From: Platanthera guangdongensis
Taxonomy: Eukaryota > Streptophyta > Magnoliopsida > Asparagales > Orchidaceae
Assembly: GCA_039583875.1 (NCBI GenBank)
Contig: CM077166.1
Coordinates: forward strand, 89,464,564-89,528,563
Length of the DNA stretch: 64,000 nt
Direction: 5' to 3'
This document shows positions 54,160 through 64,000 of this stretch, in pieces. Every line of letters starts with the position of its first letter. Positions within the stretch are counted from its first letter, which is position 1. Under the pieces are notes generated by a model. That model saw nothing but the letters and a program-made list of their open reading frames with translations. It had not been told where the DNA came from and did not search any database. A program made the position numbers and the translations under genes.

Positions 54160-55695
54160 TGAAAGTGCAGCTAGATCTGATATACTCTAAAGGGGGGTGA
54201 ATAGAGTATGGTGCTTAAAAACTTTTTACAACAATTGTTGTAATCTGAGTGAACAGGGAAGCAAAAATTAAATCTAATCACAGAATAACCTACAAAAGAA
54301 ATTAATCACAGATCCTAACTATTCACAGAACAATCATAGCTAGAAACAAAAATAAAGACAAGCAAGCCAGATGACACAAGGAGCTATAGTGGTTCCCCTA
54401 AACTTGGGTACATCCACTCTTCTACCACCCTAGGTAGGAATCCACTACAGGATGAGTTGATCAGGTGTCCTGGGCACCAATGGGCTTTTGATAAGGTGCT
54501 CAAAAAACAAATCAGATTTTTTGATCAGGTGTCTTGCCACCAATGAGCTTTTGACAAGGTGCTCAAAAACCAAGCTCAAACTTTTGAAGGGAGTTTAAAA
54601 AACCCTTTACAGAGATGGGGATGAGAGAATTATGAAAGTCTTCTCTTTCTCAGAGCAGCTGAGAAGACTATGTGGATTGATGTTGTCAAAGCTACCCCTG
54701 AGTTCTTGAGATGTTCAGGAATTGAAGCTTTGCTGTAGGGTGATAGGCCTTCAGAAGTTGATCTCCAGCAAATGATAATTTCAGCAACAGCTGAAATGTT
54801 AGGTGTCTGGAGTCTTTGAATGATGTTGGCCTTGAACACTTGAATCAAAAGGGGATCTGAAGATTTCAGATTTTATTGATCTCCTTTGGTGTGTGTTCTT
54901 GTATGAATTCTTTGAGACAGAGAATGTTTTGTTCTTGTTCTTCTTATTCTGTGTTGTCTGTGTTGTGTGTTGTGATAGAGATTCAAAAATCTTGTATTTT
55001 ATTCTCTGGTTCTGACTAGAAAATCATCCTCTGTCAAGAATAGCCGTTGGCCTGTCATTAATTGCATCCTTAATTGCAAATGTCTTCTGGGGGAAGTCCA
55101 AAGAAACATTCCATGATAATCCCTTGAAACTTGGTCCAGAAATAAATGAAAACGGCTAGAAAATCTTCTGAATTAATTGCTGAATAACTCCTTAACTGTC
55201 CTGAATTTGAATCTTGAAAATCCTTTAACTCATCAGAAAAACGTCGAACTGAGCTCTGCTATCGTCGAACCAAGCTTAGCAATTTGGACTTAGACAGCAA
55301 CAGAGATCGTCGATCTGAGCTCAACTATCGTCGAACTGAGCTCAGAGATAGAGAATCAATACTGAGTCAAGATCGTCGAACTGAGCTCGAAGATCGTCGA
55401 ATGGAGTTCGACAATTTGTTGAAGTTGAGCTCAGCGATCGTCGAATGGAGTTCGACGATCCGTCTAAGTTGAGCTAGACGATCGTCTATTGGAGTTCGAC
55501 GATTCGTCGTACTGAGCTCAACTATATGACTTAGTCTCCAAACTGAAAATCCGTGGTCTTGAGGGCAGCTTCCAAACCTAACTACTAACCCTTAGACTCA
55601 ATTCTAGTTGACCTTTAGATCTATATAGGAGGTCAAAATAGGTTTCCTAAAGACATAGTGATCCTGACCCAAATTAGTAATAGGGTGTTCCAACA
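54160..55695 (-). repeat. E3 5' LTR (right copy)
   Basis: 1536 bp, matching 13645-15181, with the TCGTCGA array at 55241-55510. Followed by TTTAT (55696-55700), the right copy of the E3 target duplication. Small open frames here are chance. Confidence 0.92.
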
Positions 55696-55700
55696 TTTAT

Positions 55701-56056
55701 TATGCATGTGTTACCTTACCACTGCTTATATAGGCTTTCTTTTGATTTGTGAGAATCCGGCGAGAGCACTCTTTGACACAGGAGATTCACACTCCTTTTT
55801 GTCCGAAGGATTCATATCGCACATCGGAGTACCTTCTTCTATGGCGAAGGACAAACTGGATGTGTTGTTGCCAAAAGGGTGTTTGATGAGGGTGGATAGA
55901 ATCTGTGGCGTTAAGATTCGTATTGGGAGTCCAGAGTTCTATTTGCAAGCGTCGTCACTGCCGCTGGTGGAGTTCGACGTGATATTTGGCATGGACTTGC
56001 TCTCGGAGCAGCAAGCTTATATTGATTGCAGTCACAAGGAGGTTAAGATGGGAACA
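55701..56056 (+). pseudogene. pol: E1 aspartic protease, resumed after E3
   Basis: Plus-strand frame with ARALFDTGDSHSFLS (DTG at 55775-55783) and the downstream VEFDVIFGMDLLSE block, a gypsy retropepsin. Near 56048-56056 one base is gained or lost and the frame moves to that of RT (continuing NSRETTFTGLKGSSK). It would process the E1 polyprotein. Confidence 0.82.
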
Positions 56057-57456
56057 GTCGTGAGACGACTTTTACGGGCTTGAAAGGGTCGAGCAAGACT
56101 TTGATGTCTACTCTTCAGGTGGTGAAGGCGGTTCGTGCTGGAGCAGAGCTATTCTTCACGCTAGTGGAGGTTGCAAAGCGTAAGCCTATGTTGGACAGTA
56201 TTTTAGTGGTATCCGAGTACCCTGATGTGTTCCCTAGCGATCTTCCTGGAGCCCCACCTCAACGGGAGATAGATTTCAACATCGAGCTAGTGCCAAGTGC
56301 GAAACCTGTGTCACGCTCACCGTATCGGCTAGCTCCTAAGGAGATGGAGGAGCTGAAGGTGCAACTTTAAGAGTTATTGGAGCAGGGTTATGTGTATCAA
56401 AGTTTGTCGCCTTGGACCGCACCTGTCCTTTTTGTTAAGAAGAAGGACGGAAGCTTGAGACTTTGTATTGATTACCGAGAACTGAACAGGTTGATGGAGA
56501 AGAACAAGTACCCGATTCCAAGGATTGTTGATCATTTTTATCAGTTAGTCGGGTCAATGTTGTACTTGAAATTTGATTTGAAGCCCGGGTATTATCAGCT
56601 GAGGATAAAGGAGTGTAATACCCCCAAGACAGCTTTTAGTACGAGATATGGGCAGTATGAGTTTACGGTCATGCTGTTTGGGCTGACTAATGCGCCGTCA
56701 GTGTTCATGGATCTGATGAATATGACTTTCAAGGAGTACCTAGACCACTTTGTGATCGTCTTCATTCACGACATATTGGTGTACTCGCAGAGTGAGGAGG
56801 ATTACTTCAAGCATTTTCATTTAGTGTTGGAGACGCTGAGGAGGAATCAATTGTACGCCAAGTTCTCCAAATGCGAGTTTTGGTTATCCTCAATAGCATT
56901 CCTTGGTCAAAAAGTCAGTTGAGAGGGAAATGCGGTGGATCCGGCGAAGATTGTTGCGATATGAGAGTGGGCTGTGTTGTCTATGGTAGTGGAAGTCCGG
57001 AGTTTTCTAGGGCTTGCCGGCTATTACAGGCGCTTCGTGGAGAACTTCTCGCGGATAGAATTACCCCTCACAACTTTGAGGAGGAAAGAGCAGAAGTTTG
57101 TTTCGACACTAGAGTGCGCACGAGCGTTCGAAGAGTTGAATAGTCCGTTGACCACGACACTTGTGCTGAGTTCTCCGAGTGGGACCGAAGGTTTTGAAAT
57201 CTACAGCGATGCTTCGAGTAGTGGATTGGGTTGTGTGCAACTACAGCATGGAAGTGTGATAGCGTATGGCTCGCGATAGCTGAAAGTGCATGAGAGGAAT
57301 TATCCTGTCCATGACTTGGAGTTAGTGGCCGTGATTTTTGCCTTGAAGCTGTGGAGGCACTACTTGTACGGGGTGAAGATCAATATCTATACCGACCACA
57401 AGAGCCTGAAATACTTGTTGGATCAGAAAGATCTAAATATGTGACAGCGGAGATGG
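56057..57456 (+). pseudogene. pol: E1 reverse transcriptase and RNase H, broken
   Basis: RT begins near 56240 (REIDFNIELVPSAKPVSRSPYRLAPKEM), with [19 protein letters not shown] near 56430 and [12 protein letters not shown]. The catalytic box reads FIHDILVYS near 56757 where FIDD is expected, so the first Asp is lost. RNase H has EIYSDASSSGLG near 57200 and [19 protein letters not shown] near 57295. In-frame stops are TAA near 56369, TGA 56920-56922, TGA near 56959, TAG near 57278 and TGA near 57441; nearly all fit C-to-T changes in Gln or Arg codons, with no further frameshift. Confidence 0.85.
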
Positions 57457-59112
57457 ATGGAGTTCCTGGGGGACTACACGTTCAAAATTCATTATGTGCC
57501 TAGGAAAGGGAATGTAGTTGCGGAAACGTTAAGTCGCAGGGCCCCAGCTCAGGCCAATTGGCTGTCGGTCCATGACGAGCGGTTGGTTTGGGAGTTGGAG
57601 GCATTGGAGATCTCATGCGTAGATAAGCAATCTAGTGCCGAAGCGCTATTGAACTTGACAGAAGTACAGTGTGACATGGCTGATCAGATTCGACAGGCTC
57701 TGGATCTGGATGGCCACATGAAGCAAATCATGGTTGAGGCTTTGGATCGATCAAATTCCCAATTTGAGGTCGTGGATGGATTGCTATGGAAGGACGGTCA
57801 TCTGTGTGTCCCAAGTGTGGGCAAACTATGGGTAGAATTGATGTACGAGGCGCATCACAGCAAGTACTCGATTCACCCAGGGAGCACGAAGATGTACCGC
57901 GATATAAAGAAGTTATTTTGGTGTCCAGGACTTCAGAAGGATGTGGCACTATACGTGGCGAAGTGTCAAACATGCACCTTGGTGAAGGCGGAGTTCCAAA
58001 ACCCTAAAGGATTCTTGAAGTCCTAGCCTATTCCGGAGTGGAAGTTCAACGACATTACTATGGACTTTGTGCATGGTTTGCCAAGGTCGCAGAAGGGAAA
58101 TGACGCCATCTGGTTGGTCGTAGATCGTTTGACGAAAGTGTCGCACTTCATTCCACATAGGAAGGATGATTCTGTGGAGAAATTGGCAAAGTTATATGTG
58201 GATAATATTGTGTGGCTTCACGGTGTGCCTCGCAGCATCGTGAGTGACCGTGACGGGCGGTTCACATCCAATGATTGGAGGCTGGTGCAGCAGATGTTTT
58301 GAACAAAGCTGCGTTTCAGCACTGCCTTTCATCCACAGATGGATGGGCAGACCGAGAGGGTCAATAGGACAATGGAAGACATGCTTTGCATGTGTGTCCT
58401 GGACTTCGGGAAGCAGTGGGAAGATCACATATACTTGGTGGAATTCGCTTACAACAATAGCTACTAGGCGAGTATACAAATGACGCCCTTCGAGGCCCTT
58501 TATGGTAAAAGATGTCGGACGACGTTGTCTTGGTTGGAAATGGGTGAGTCGAAGTTCTACAAGCGCCAAGAGGTGGAAGACGCAACGTCATTGGTTCGAA
58601 CGATTCGAGAGAGATTGCAAATTGCTCAGGACCGCCAAGCTAAGTACTTTAATGCCAAGCATAGCAGTGTGGAGTTCGCTATTGGCAACTAGGTGTACTT
58701 GAAGATCAAACCGTTCAAGGGTGTCTCGCGGGTACGGTGCTTGAAGAAGCTAAACCTGAGGTACCTTGGACCGTTAAAGGTGCTGGAGCAGATTGGCGAA
58801 GCAGCTTATCGATTGAGGCTATCAGTGGAGCTAAGTGGTCTACACGATGTATTCCACAAATCGGTGCTGCAAAAGGCGGTGCAAGAGCCTTTGCAAGTGA
58901 TTGCAGTTGATCAAGTGTCGATCGATAACGGGTTAACGACGAAGGTCAAACCTGTTCGCATTGAGGACTCGGAAGTCAAGCGGTTGCATTACAAAGAGTT
59001 CAGGATGGTCAAGGTCCGTTGGGACAACTGCGGTAGGGAGGAGCTCTCGTGGGAGCGAGAGCAGACCATTCTTAAGGAGTACCCGGAGTTATTCCACTCA
59101 GGTACCGTTTAA
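57457..59112 (+). pseudogene. pol: E1 integrase with chromodomain-like C-terminus, broken
   Basis: The RNase H tail (YVPRKGNVVAETLSRR) leads to the integrase zinc domain (HHSKYSIHPGSTKMYRD to CQTCTLVK, about 57852-57980). The core has ITMDFVHGLPRS near 58060, VSDRDGRFTSNDW near 58240 and MDGQTERVNRTMEDML near 58340, so Asp-Asp-Glu is kept. Stops lie at 58024-58026, near 58300, near 58467 and 58690-58692. The C-terminal 50 residues (about 58960-59112: VKRLHYKEFRMVKVRWDN, then ELSWEREQTI and YPELF) resemble the chromodomain-type tail of Tekay/Del-like chromoviruses. That lineage is a tentative call. Confidence 0.82.
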
Positions 59113-59160
59113 GTTTTGTTTTTATCTTTCCTTTATGTAATTTCGGGACGAAATTCATTT

Positions 59161-59174
59161 AAGAGTGAGAGAGT
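59161..59174 (+). other. E1 polypurine tract
   Basis: AAGAGTGAGAGAGT abuts the 3' LTR start TGTAACG at 59175. Confidence 0.75.
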
Positions 59175-61220
59175 TGTAACGCCCCGAAACTCAAAAGAGC
59201 GATGAGTGGTATTTTTTGCCAAGTTTGGAACTTGGTAGGGGTCACACGGCCTAGGACATGGGCGTGTCCTAAGGGCGTGTCGTGCTCAGGTTCGATGATG
59301 GCTGTATGGTCGACGAATTTCAGTCGACGATCGTCGAGCAGTGAACGCGGCCTGAGACACGGGCGTGTCCCAGGACGTGTCCTACTCAGGTAGTTGGCCG
59401 ACTTGAGTTGAGGGAGAAACACGGCCTGGATCCCAGGCGTGTTCAGGAATTACACGGTCATGTCATTTGGGACACAGGCAATGTCCAATACCCGTGTCCT
59501 TCAAAGGTTGGTGTAGGTTCTGTGTCGATGGAGGAACTCGGACTGCTACACGGTCGTGTACTGGATGACACGAGTGTGTCAGGTCAGACACGCGCGTGTC
59601 GGGAGCACGTGTACTTTTCAGGACGCGAAGGTTTCGGCGTCGAATGGGGCACATGGCCTTGGACACGGGCGTGTCACAAGCCGTGTTCGGCCCATATTTT
59701 GGATTTCAAGCCCAAATCGTGGTCGTCCGTTTCCTTATTTTGGGTTCCGACGGTTCAGGGATGCTCAGCTTGGGTTATACCCGGGAATCGGGTTTGTATG
59801 CCTTCATTTCATCCTAGCAATCTCTTTCTAAAGTTCTAGAGAGAGGGGAGAGCAAGGAAGAAGAGGGAAGAGAGATCTGGCCACCGGCGGAGCTTCAGAG
59901 CCCTGAATCGCGAGCCGACTTTGGATCTACGGAGGAGAGGACATTGTGGTGCTTTTAATCCGCATAGATTTCCATGTCGCCAAAGAGGAATGCTAGGGTA
60001 ACGATTCTCATCCTAGGACATATGAAGTCCTCTTTTCTTTTGCATAGGAAGCCCGCTCTCGCGAGTTTGCGTTGATTGTGAGGCGTTCCTTCGGGTAGAC
60101 ATGAATAGTCCCTGTTGTTTAGCATGTAGAGTCCGTAATCGGGAAACGAATATAGGCATTATGTATGAAGCCTACCCGGACAGGTTGGTCTGGATCGGTG
60201 ATGTTGCATTGCATGAATGGCCGGAGAAGACTCCGTGCAACAGGGAGCCTTGGGGACTACCTCCAAGGTGCACCCAGAAAACTGGGCAGATGCGTGATTG
60301 TGCCAACTTGGTGGCCTGAGAGCCAACCTGTACATAACTGGGTTATGTAAAGTGTGTGATTGATTTGGGACTCGGGGAAGCTTGACCCACGTAGATGGCT
60401 TAAGTTAACGTTGCAGTGTGAGCAAAGGGTTAGGCGGAACTGTAACCGCTCTATATGGTTCGATTAGAGAGACCTAAGGTATGTGGTACTCGCCGTTGGC
60501 ATAGATGGAGGGTCTTAGGCAGTGGCCATAAAGGCCAAAATGCTCACGAGAATTTGCCATCCAAGGGGCGGTGGTGAGTCAGCTGACTTTGACCGTGTTC
60601 ACCGAGAATGTTCCCTGACAGCACGGGGTGTGTGGTCGTGCGTTCCCATGCCCGTGATGTAGTGTTTTTACACTATACTACTTGGTTATGCTAACAAAGT
60701 GCAGGGAAGGAGCATCGCTGCCCCAAGTTTGTGGGCGGGGTCGTTATAATTTGGTCAGTATAACTGACCGTTGTTTTTGTTTTCCTCCATTGTGGTGGAT
60801 TGTTGCTTGCAGGTGCTGCGGAGTCAAATGGTAAATAGCGGGCAAAATCCCATGTTGCTGAGCCGGCCCTCGATGGCCTAATTATTGAATGTTTACTTGT
60901 ATTATTCATGCGTGAGCCGACCCTCGAAGGTTTTGAAAACACTTTAATTTGAGTAAACTATTGTAAGGCCATAAGGTCGTGTACTGGTGTATTGTAAATT
61001 CATTCCTTCTGGCTTGGTTTAATGGACATTCATGCTGTTAGCAAGGTTCTTTATTTATTAAAAATTTTAAATTGCTTCCGCTTGAATGTACTCTGTGTAG
61101 CATGTTGGATATTGGTTGGATGGTTACCTTTGAGTAACCTTCCGGTCTGTCTGTGGTATATGGCGTCGGGCCCCAGCCGGAGCTACTACTATATGATATG
61201 CGACGGATAGGGGGTGTTTT
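59175..61220 (+). repeat. E1 3' LTR
   Basis: Starts TGTAACGCCCCG. Its last 750 bp match 1-755, which defines it. The exact right border is unclear: the expected ...GTGTTACA reads GTGTTTTAAAG near 61215-61225. U3 contains CACGGGCGTGTC-type motifs and TCGACGATCGTCGA (59225-59690). The open frames inside it (for example 59408-59839 and 60101-60350) are not supported as genes. Confidence 0.87.
59225..59690. repeat. Inverted CpG motifs in E1 3' LTR U3
   Basis: Several ACACGGGCGTGTC-type near-palindromes (for example near 59356 and 59657), and TCGACGATCGTCGA at 59324-59337 preceded by GTCGACGAATT. The latter pair also occurs, with near-identical spacing, in the E4 LTR at 23107-23135. Confidence 0.72.
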
Positions 61221-61221
61221 A

Positions 61222-61612
61222 AAGCGATCATTACCCTCTAGTCCGCTGAAACTCTGGAGTAAGAGAACATCTCCTCGATGGCTATAATCTAGTCATCCAA
61301 AGCAATGAAGTCTGACCTACCATCATAGGTAGGGGGTTCTAATCGCTGGAAGTGCGAGATGAAGTGCATCTATGGTGGCAACACAGCTAGGAGAACTAGA
61401 GGAGCAGGAGGAACTAGAACACCTTCACCCACGGCCAGGTCCTGAATTCTAAGTGGCTGTCCTGTAGCGGCAGTCAACAAGGCCTGGATCTGCGACTGTA
61501 TCTCCAACATTTGCCTAGACAAAGCTTCATTGCTCTATCGCAATCCTTCTATCACGACCTCATTTTAAGCACGAGACGACTCGCCCTCTGACTGGGGAGT
61601 CGACCTTATCAT
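61222..61612 (-). pseudogene. gag: E0 gag N-terminal part, broken, minus strand
   Basis: A single minus-strand frame starting near the ATG at 61612 reads an acidic/Gln-rich N-terminus (EIQSQIQALLTAATGQP) and then HFQRLEPPTYDGRSD, DD.IIAIEEMFSYSRVSAD, a gypsy Gag start. At least five in-frame stops occur, each fitting a single change in a CAA, CAG or TGG codon (C-to-T or G-to-A). It is truncated at 61221 by E1. This element is the oldest layer visible. Confidence 0.75.
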
Positions 61613-62311
61613 AGGACGTCACGACACTCTAATAATTTTAACAAGTAACTAGTCAAAACCTAGCTTAATCTCTAGAACCAAACAACCTAGTACAAACAAA
61701 ACATATATAAATACTTGCTCTTGCTACTAACTTGCACTGGGAATTTTACAAATGATGAAATGCTTAAACCTAGGAAGATATACCATCATCCTATTAATTC
61801 TTGTGAAAAATCCATGAATGCATGAACTTGTATTCTTTTGACTCAAAACAATGTGTATACATGCGTCATCATATAAATCTTTAGCTTGGCACGTGTGCAA
61901 ATGTTATGTTATGCTAAGCATGATGTGCCCTTCATTCTAAAAAGGCCTTAATGCATGTTATGAGCGGCGTACACATGAATTATTAAGCATCCCATACTAC
62001 ATAATATCGCATGTAATGAAAAAGTAAAACGTGCTAATGGGTACCCATCTGATGATGGTTATGCATCCCATACTACATAACTGTCACATGTTGCCACATA
62101 TGGTGGATCTATATACAAACACATATTATGCATCCCATACTACATAATATGCCATGTATACTTCTTATCATGTTATGAGTGTAGTGTTCATGCTTCGGCC
62201 AAGTCGTACTGATGACACATCGGTGTCTAAATGAAATGACACTACATAACTAACACTAACAAAACAATGTTGCTCGACCAATAGTCAAAGCAACCTCCCT
62301 CTGATACCAAA
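61613..62311 (-). other. E0 untranslated leader and primer binding site
   Basis: AT-rich non-coding DNA with repeats of ATGCATCCCATACTACATAAT-like wording (61985, 62065, 62127). On the minus strand TGGTATCAGA at 62300-62309 is the iMet primer site next to the LTR end at 62312. Confidence 0.7.
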
Positions 62312-62850
62312 TGTCACAACCCGCATTTCCTCAACATTTAAGTTATATCAGGGTGAGAGAAAATACGCATCGTGATGTCATGCCGTGCAGGGGATAACTG
62401 CAGGCGCTCAGGCAAAACCCCAAACTCTACAGTTTATATGAAATTCATAAGTTATTAAGTAAAAACCAGTTTAAATTGGATGGTCGAATCCCTCGGCACA
62501 GTGGATCAACTAGTCCACGAGTAAAAGTTTAGTTATACGCTGCAGAAAATAATTTTGTTAAGTTAATTAACACCCTACATGAGTATAAACAACCCCAAAG
62601 GAAAACTCATGACATACAAGACCCTAGATTTATTATAAGTATAAAAATAGTCTTTACGTTAGCTAGAAAATAATATTTTAATTTTAGAAATATGAGATGT
62701 ATGAGGTACAAGTTTTAATATTTTTATAAGTGAAAATACCTAACATGCAACCTAGCATAAAACATTTCTAGAGAGCAAGTAAAAACAACCAAAAAGGTAA
62801 AACTATAAGCTTAGCAGAGTATTTAGCAATTCAAAAGATAACCACCAGTG
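62312..62850 (-). repeat. E0 5' LTR, partial (minus strand), cut by E8
   Basis: On the plus strand it starts TGTCACAACCCGC beside the primer site, as many plant gypsy LTRs end on the minus strand. It is AT-rich and without genes up to the E8 LTR start at 62851. The other part of this LTR lies beyond the window. Confidence 0.68.
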
Positions 62851-64000
62851 TGTTGAATTCTGTGAAGTGAAAGTGGGTGAATGGAAGGCTTGGGAAACCT
62901 ATCCGCGCGGACTACGCGGACAGGGTTGGCGGACTGCTAGGTCGGCAGGGATGTTGCAGGAGTTTTGCTCTGTGGCGGCCTGGGCGGTCTGTTCGCGCGG
63001 ACTACGCGGACAGCAGCAGCGGTCTGACAGGCCAGTGTATGCTCAGAAGGCGGTTGTCTCCCAGGAAGTAAACGGGCGGATAGAAATGTTATCCGCGTAG
63101 TCCGGCATAAAGAGGACTGAAGAACTGGAGCTCGGCAGACCGGTTTGGCAGTTGCCTTGGTCTTTCTCTAGTGAAGCGGCAAGTGGAAGCCGCGGAGACC
63201 GCCGGTCAGCGCGGATAGAGACTGGAGGTCGCCCGGTATGGCGGGCTAGATCCAGTGTCCGCCAGTAAGTGCGGACTGGCCCTTGTGGCCAGCGGACTGG
63301 ACTTGGTGTGATCTGAACCATGTCCAGGATGGCTCAGTTCGGGGAGATCGCGCAGTGGAGCGCGGGCTGGTTTCTCAGTCCGCCAAGCGTAGTAGAAGTG
63401 TTGTTGCCTTATTTGCTAGCTTGGGGAAATGCGGACTGGAGAATTGCTTGTGCAGGAGCGTGCGGACTGGAGCCAGAGTCCGCTGAGTCCGGTTTAGCCT
63501 TGCGACGAGGTTATGGACTCGGGAGTTGCGGACTGGAGTCTACTGTTAGAGGACTGGATTGGCGTGTCCGCTAAGTCCGGAGGTGCCATGGCAATGAGGC
63601 AATGGACTTGGGATATGCGGACGGAAGCCGGGTGTCCGCTGAGTCCGGCAGGTGCCTTGATGGCGAGGCTGCGGGCTCGGGTTTTGCGGGCTGATGCCTT
63701 GTCCGCAGAATGGCGGACACGACTGTTGTGGAGTCCGGCTGTGGTGGTCCTGGCTTGGTCTCTGGAGGCAAGGCGGGCTGGATATTAGAGTCCAGCCTTG
63801 GAGAAGCTGGGGCGGACTGGCTATCTGCACAGGAGAGGCGAACTGGAATGTGTGTCCGCGGGCTGGCGGACACACTTGTTCTAGCTGCGGGATGTGGCGG
63901 TGATCCTATCGGCTAGGGCGGTGACCATACTCATCGTCGTGCCTATAAATAGGACCCATGTCACATCAGGAAGCGTTAAAAAAAAAGAAGAACCTAGACC
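62851..64000 (+). mobile_element. E8: copia LTR related to E7, plus strand, running off the window end
   Basis: Begins TGTTGAATTCTGTGAAGTG, similar to the minus-strand start of the E7 LTR (TGTTGAAATTTGTGAAGTG). It is filled with GCGGAC/GTCCGC hexamers and has TATAAATA at 63944-63951 in GCCTATAAATAGGACC, shared with E7. Sequence between is strongly diverged, so this is a sister family or an old copy. It may be a complete element, a truncated one or a solo LTR. Open frames here (62867-63916) are products of the GC-rich repeat. Confidence 0.75.
63944..63951 (+). promoter_or_regulatory. E8 LTR TATA box
   Basis: TATAAATA in GCCTATAAATAGG, the same 13-bp context as in both E7 LTRs. Confidence 0.62.

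Larger units (their letters stand above)
13645..55695 (-). mobile_element. E3: Sirevirus-type Ty1/copia retrotransposon, minus strand, split by E4 and E5
   Basis: LTRs of about 1.54 kb lie at 13645-15181 and 54160-55695, with an iMet primer site beside the right LTR and a PPT beside the left one. On the minus strand the order is gag (54029 to 31120 to about 22031), protease-integrase, RT-RNase H, and a long third ORF (18360-15349). Integrase before RT marks Ty1/copia. The third ORF after pol, the coiled-coil Gag extension and the LTR end with a C-run (CTATTCACCCCCCTCT on the minus strand) fit the Sirevirus/SIRE-Maximus lineage. The LTR copies are more diverged than those of E2. It carries 8.3-kb and 21.6-kb insertions. 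Confidence 0.9.

Overview
The window is plant nuclear DNA made entirely of nested LTR retrotransposons. I see no host gene, tRNA, rRNA or CRISPR array. Plant origin is shown by the element types: Ty1/copia Sirevirus-type elements with an extra ORF after pol, Ty3/gypsy elements primed by tRNA-Asp or tRNA-iMet, and plant-type LTR promoters. A flowering plant with a large, repeat-rich genome is likely; I cannot name the species.

Layout, using labels E0-E8. E0 is a minus-strand Ty3/gypsy relic (61222-62850). It is interrupted by E1, a plus-strand Ty3/gypsy element (1-2121, 13596-13644, 55696-61220; its 5' LTR starts outside the window), and by E8, a plus-strand copia LTR running off the right end (62851-64000). 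Two insertions split E1. E2 is an Athila-type gypsy element (2122-13595, target duplication GTGAC). E3 is a minus-strand Sirevirus-type copia element (13645-55695). E3 is split by E4, a non-autonomous element with 2.9-kb LTRs and no genes (22780-31114, duplication GTAAA), and by E5, a plus-strand Sirevirus-type element (31473-53119, duplication TTCTC). E5 carries E6, a damaged solo LTR of the E4 family, in its 5' LTR (32498-34374), and E7, a minus-strand copia element, in its third ORF (41729-49281, duplication GACAC). The deepest chain is E0 > E1 > E3 > E5 > E7, five levels.

Each autonomous element carries the usual set (gag capsid, protease, integrase, reverse transcriptase, RNase H), in copia order (integrase before RT) or gypsy order (integrase last). 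Nearly all are broken by in-frame stops that look like C-to-T or G-to-A changes, plus a few 1-bp frameshifts. E2 is the best preserved and probably the youngest: its 1885-bp LTRs differ at about ten positions and its gag-pol frame has one stop and one 1-bp frameshift.

The most interesting signals are regulatory. Both Sirevirus-type elements carry an array of short CpG-containing inverted repeats in the U3 part of their LTRs, and a second array of the same motif followed by a TATA box between pol and the third ORF, which looks like an internal promoter. Related palindromes recur in LTRs of otherwise unrelated elements (E1, E3, E4, E5). The E5 5' LTR/E6 region (about 33120-34760) reads as an interleaved mosaic of two unrelated LTRs, probably a consensus or assembly error.
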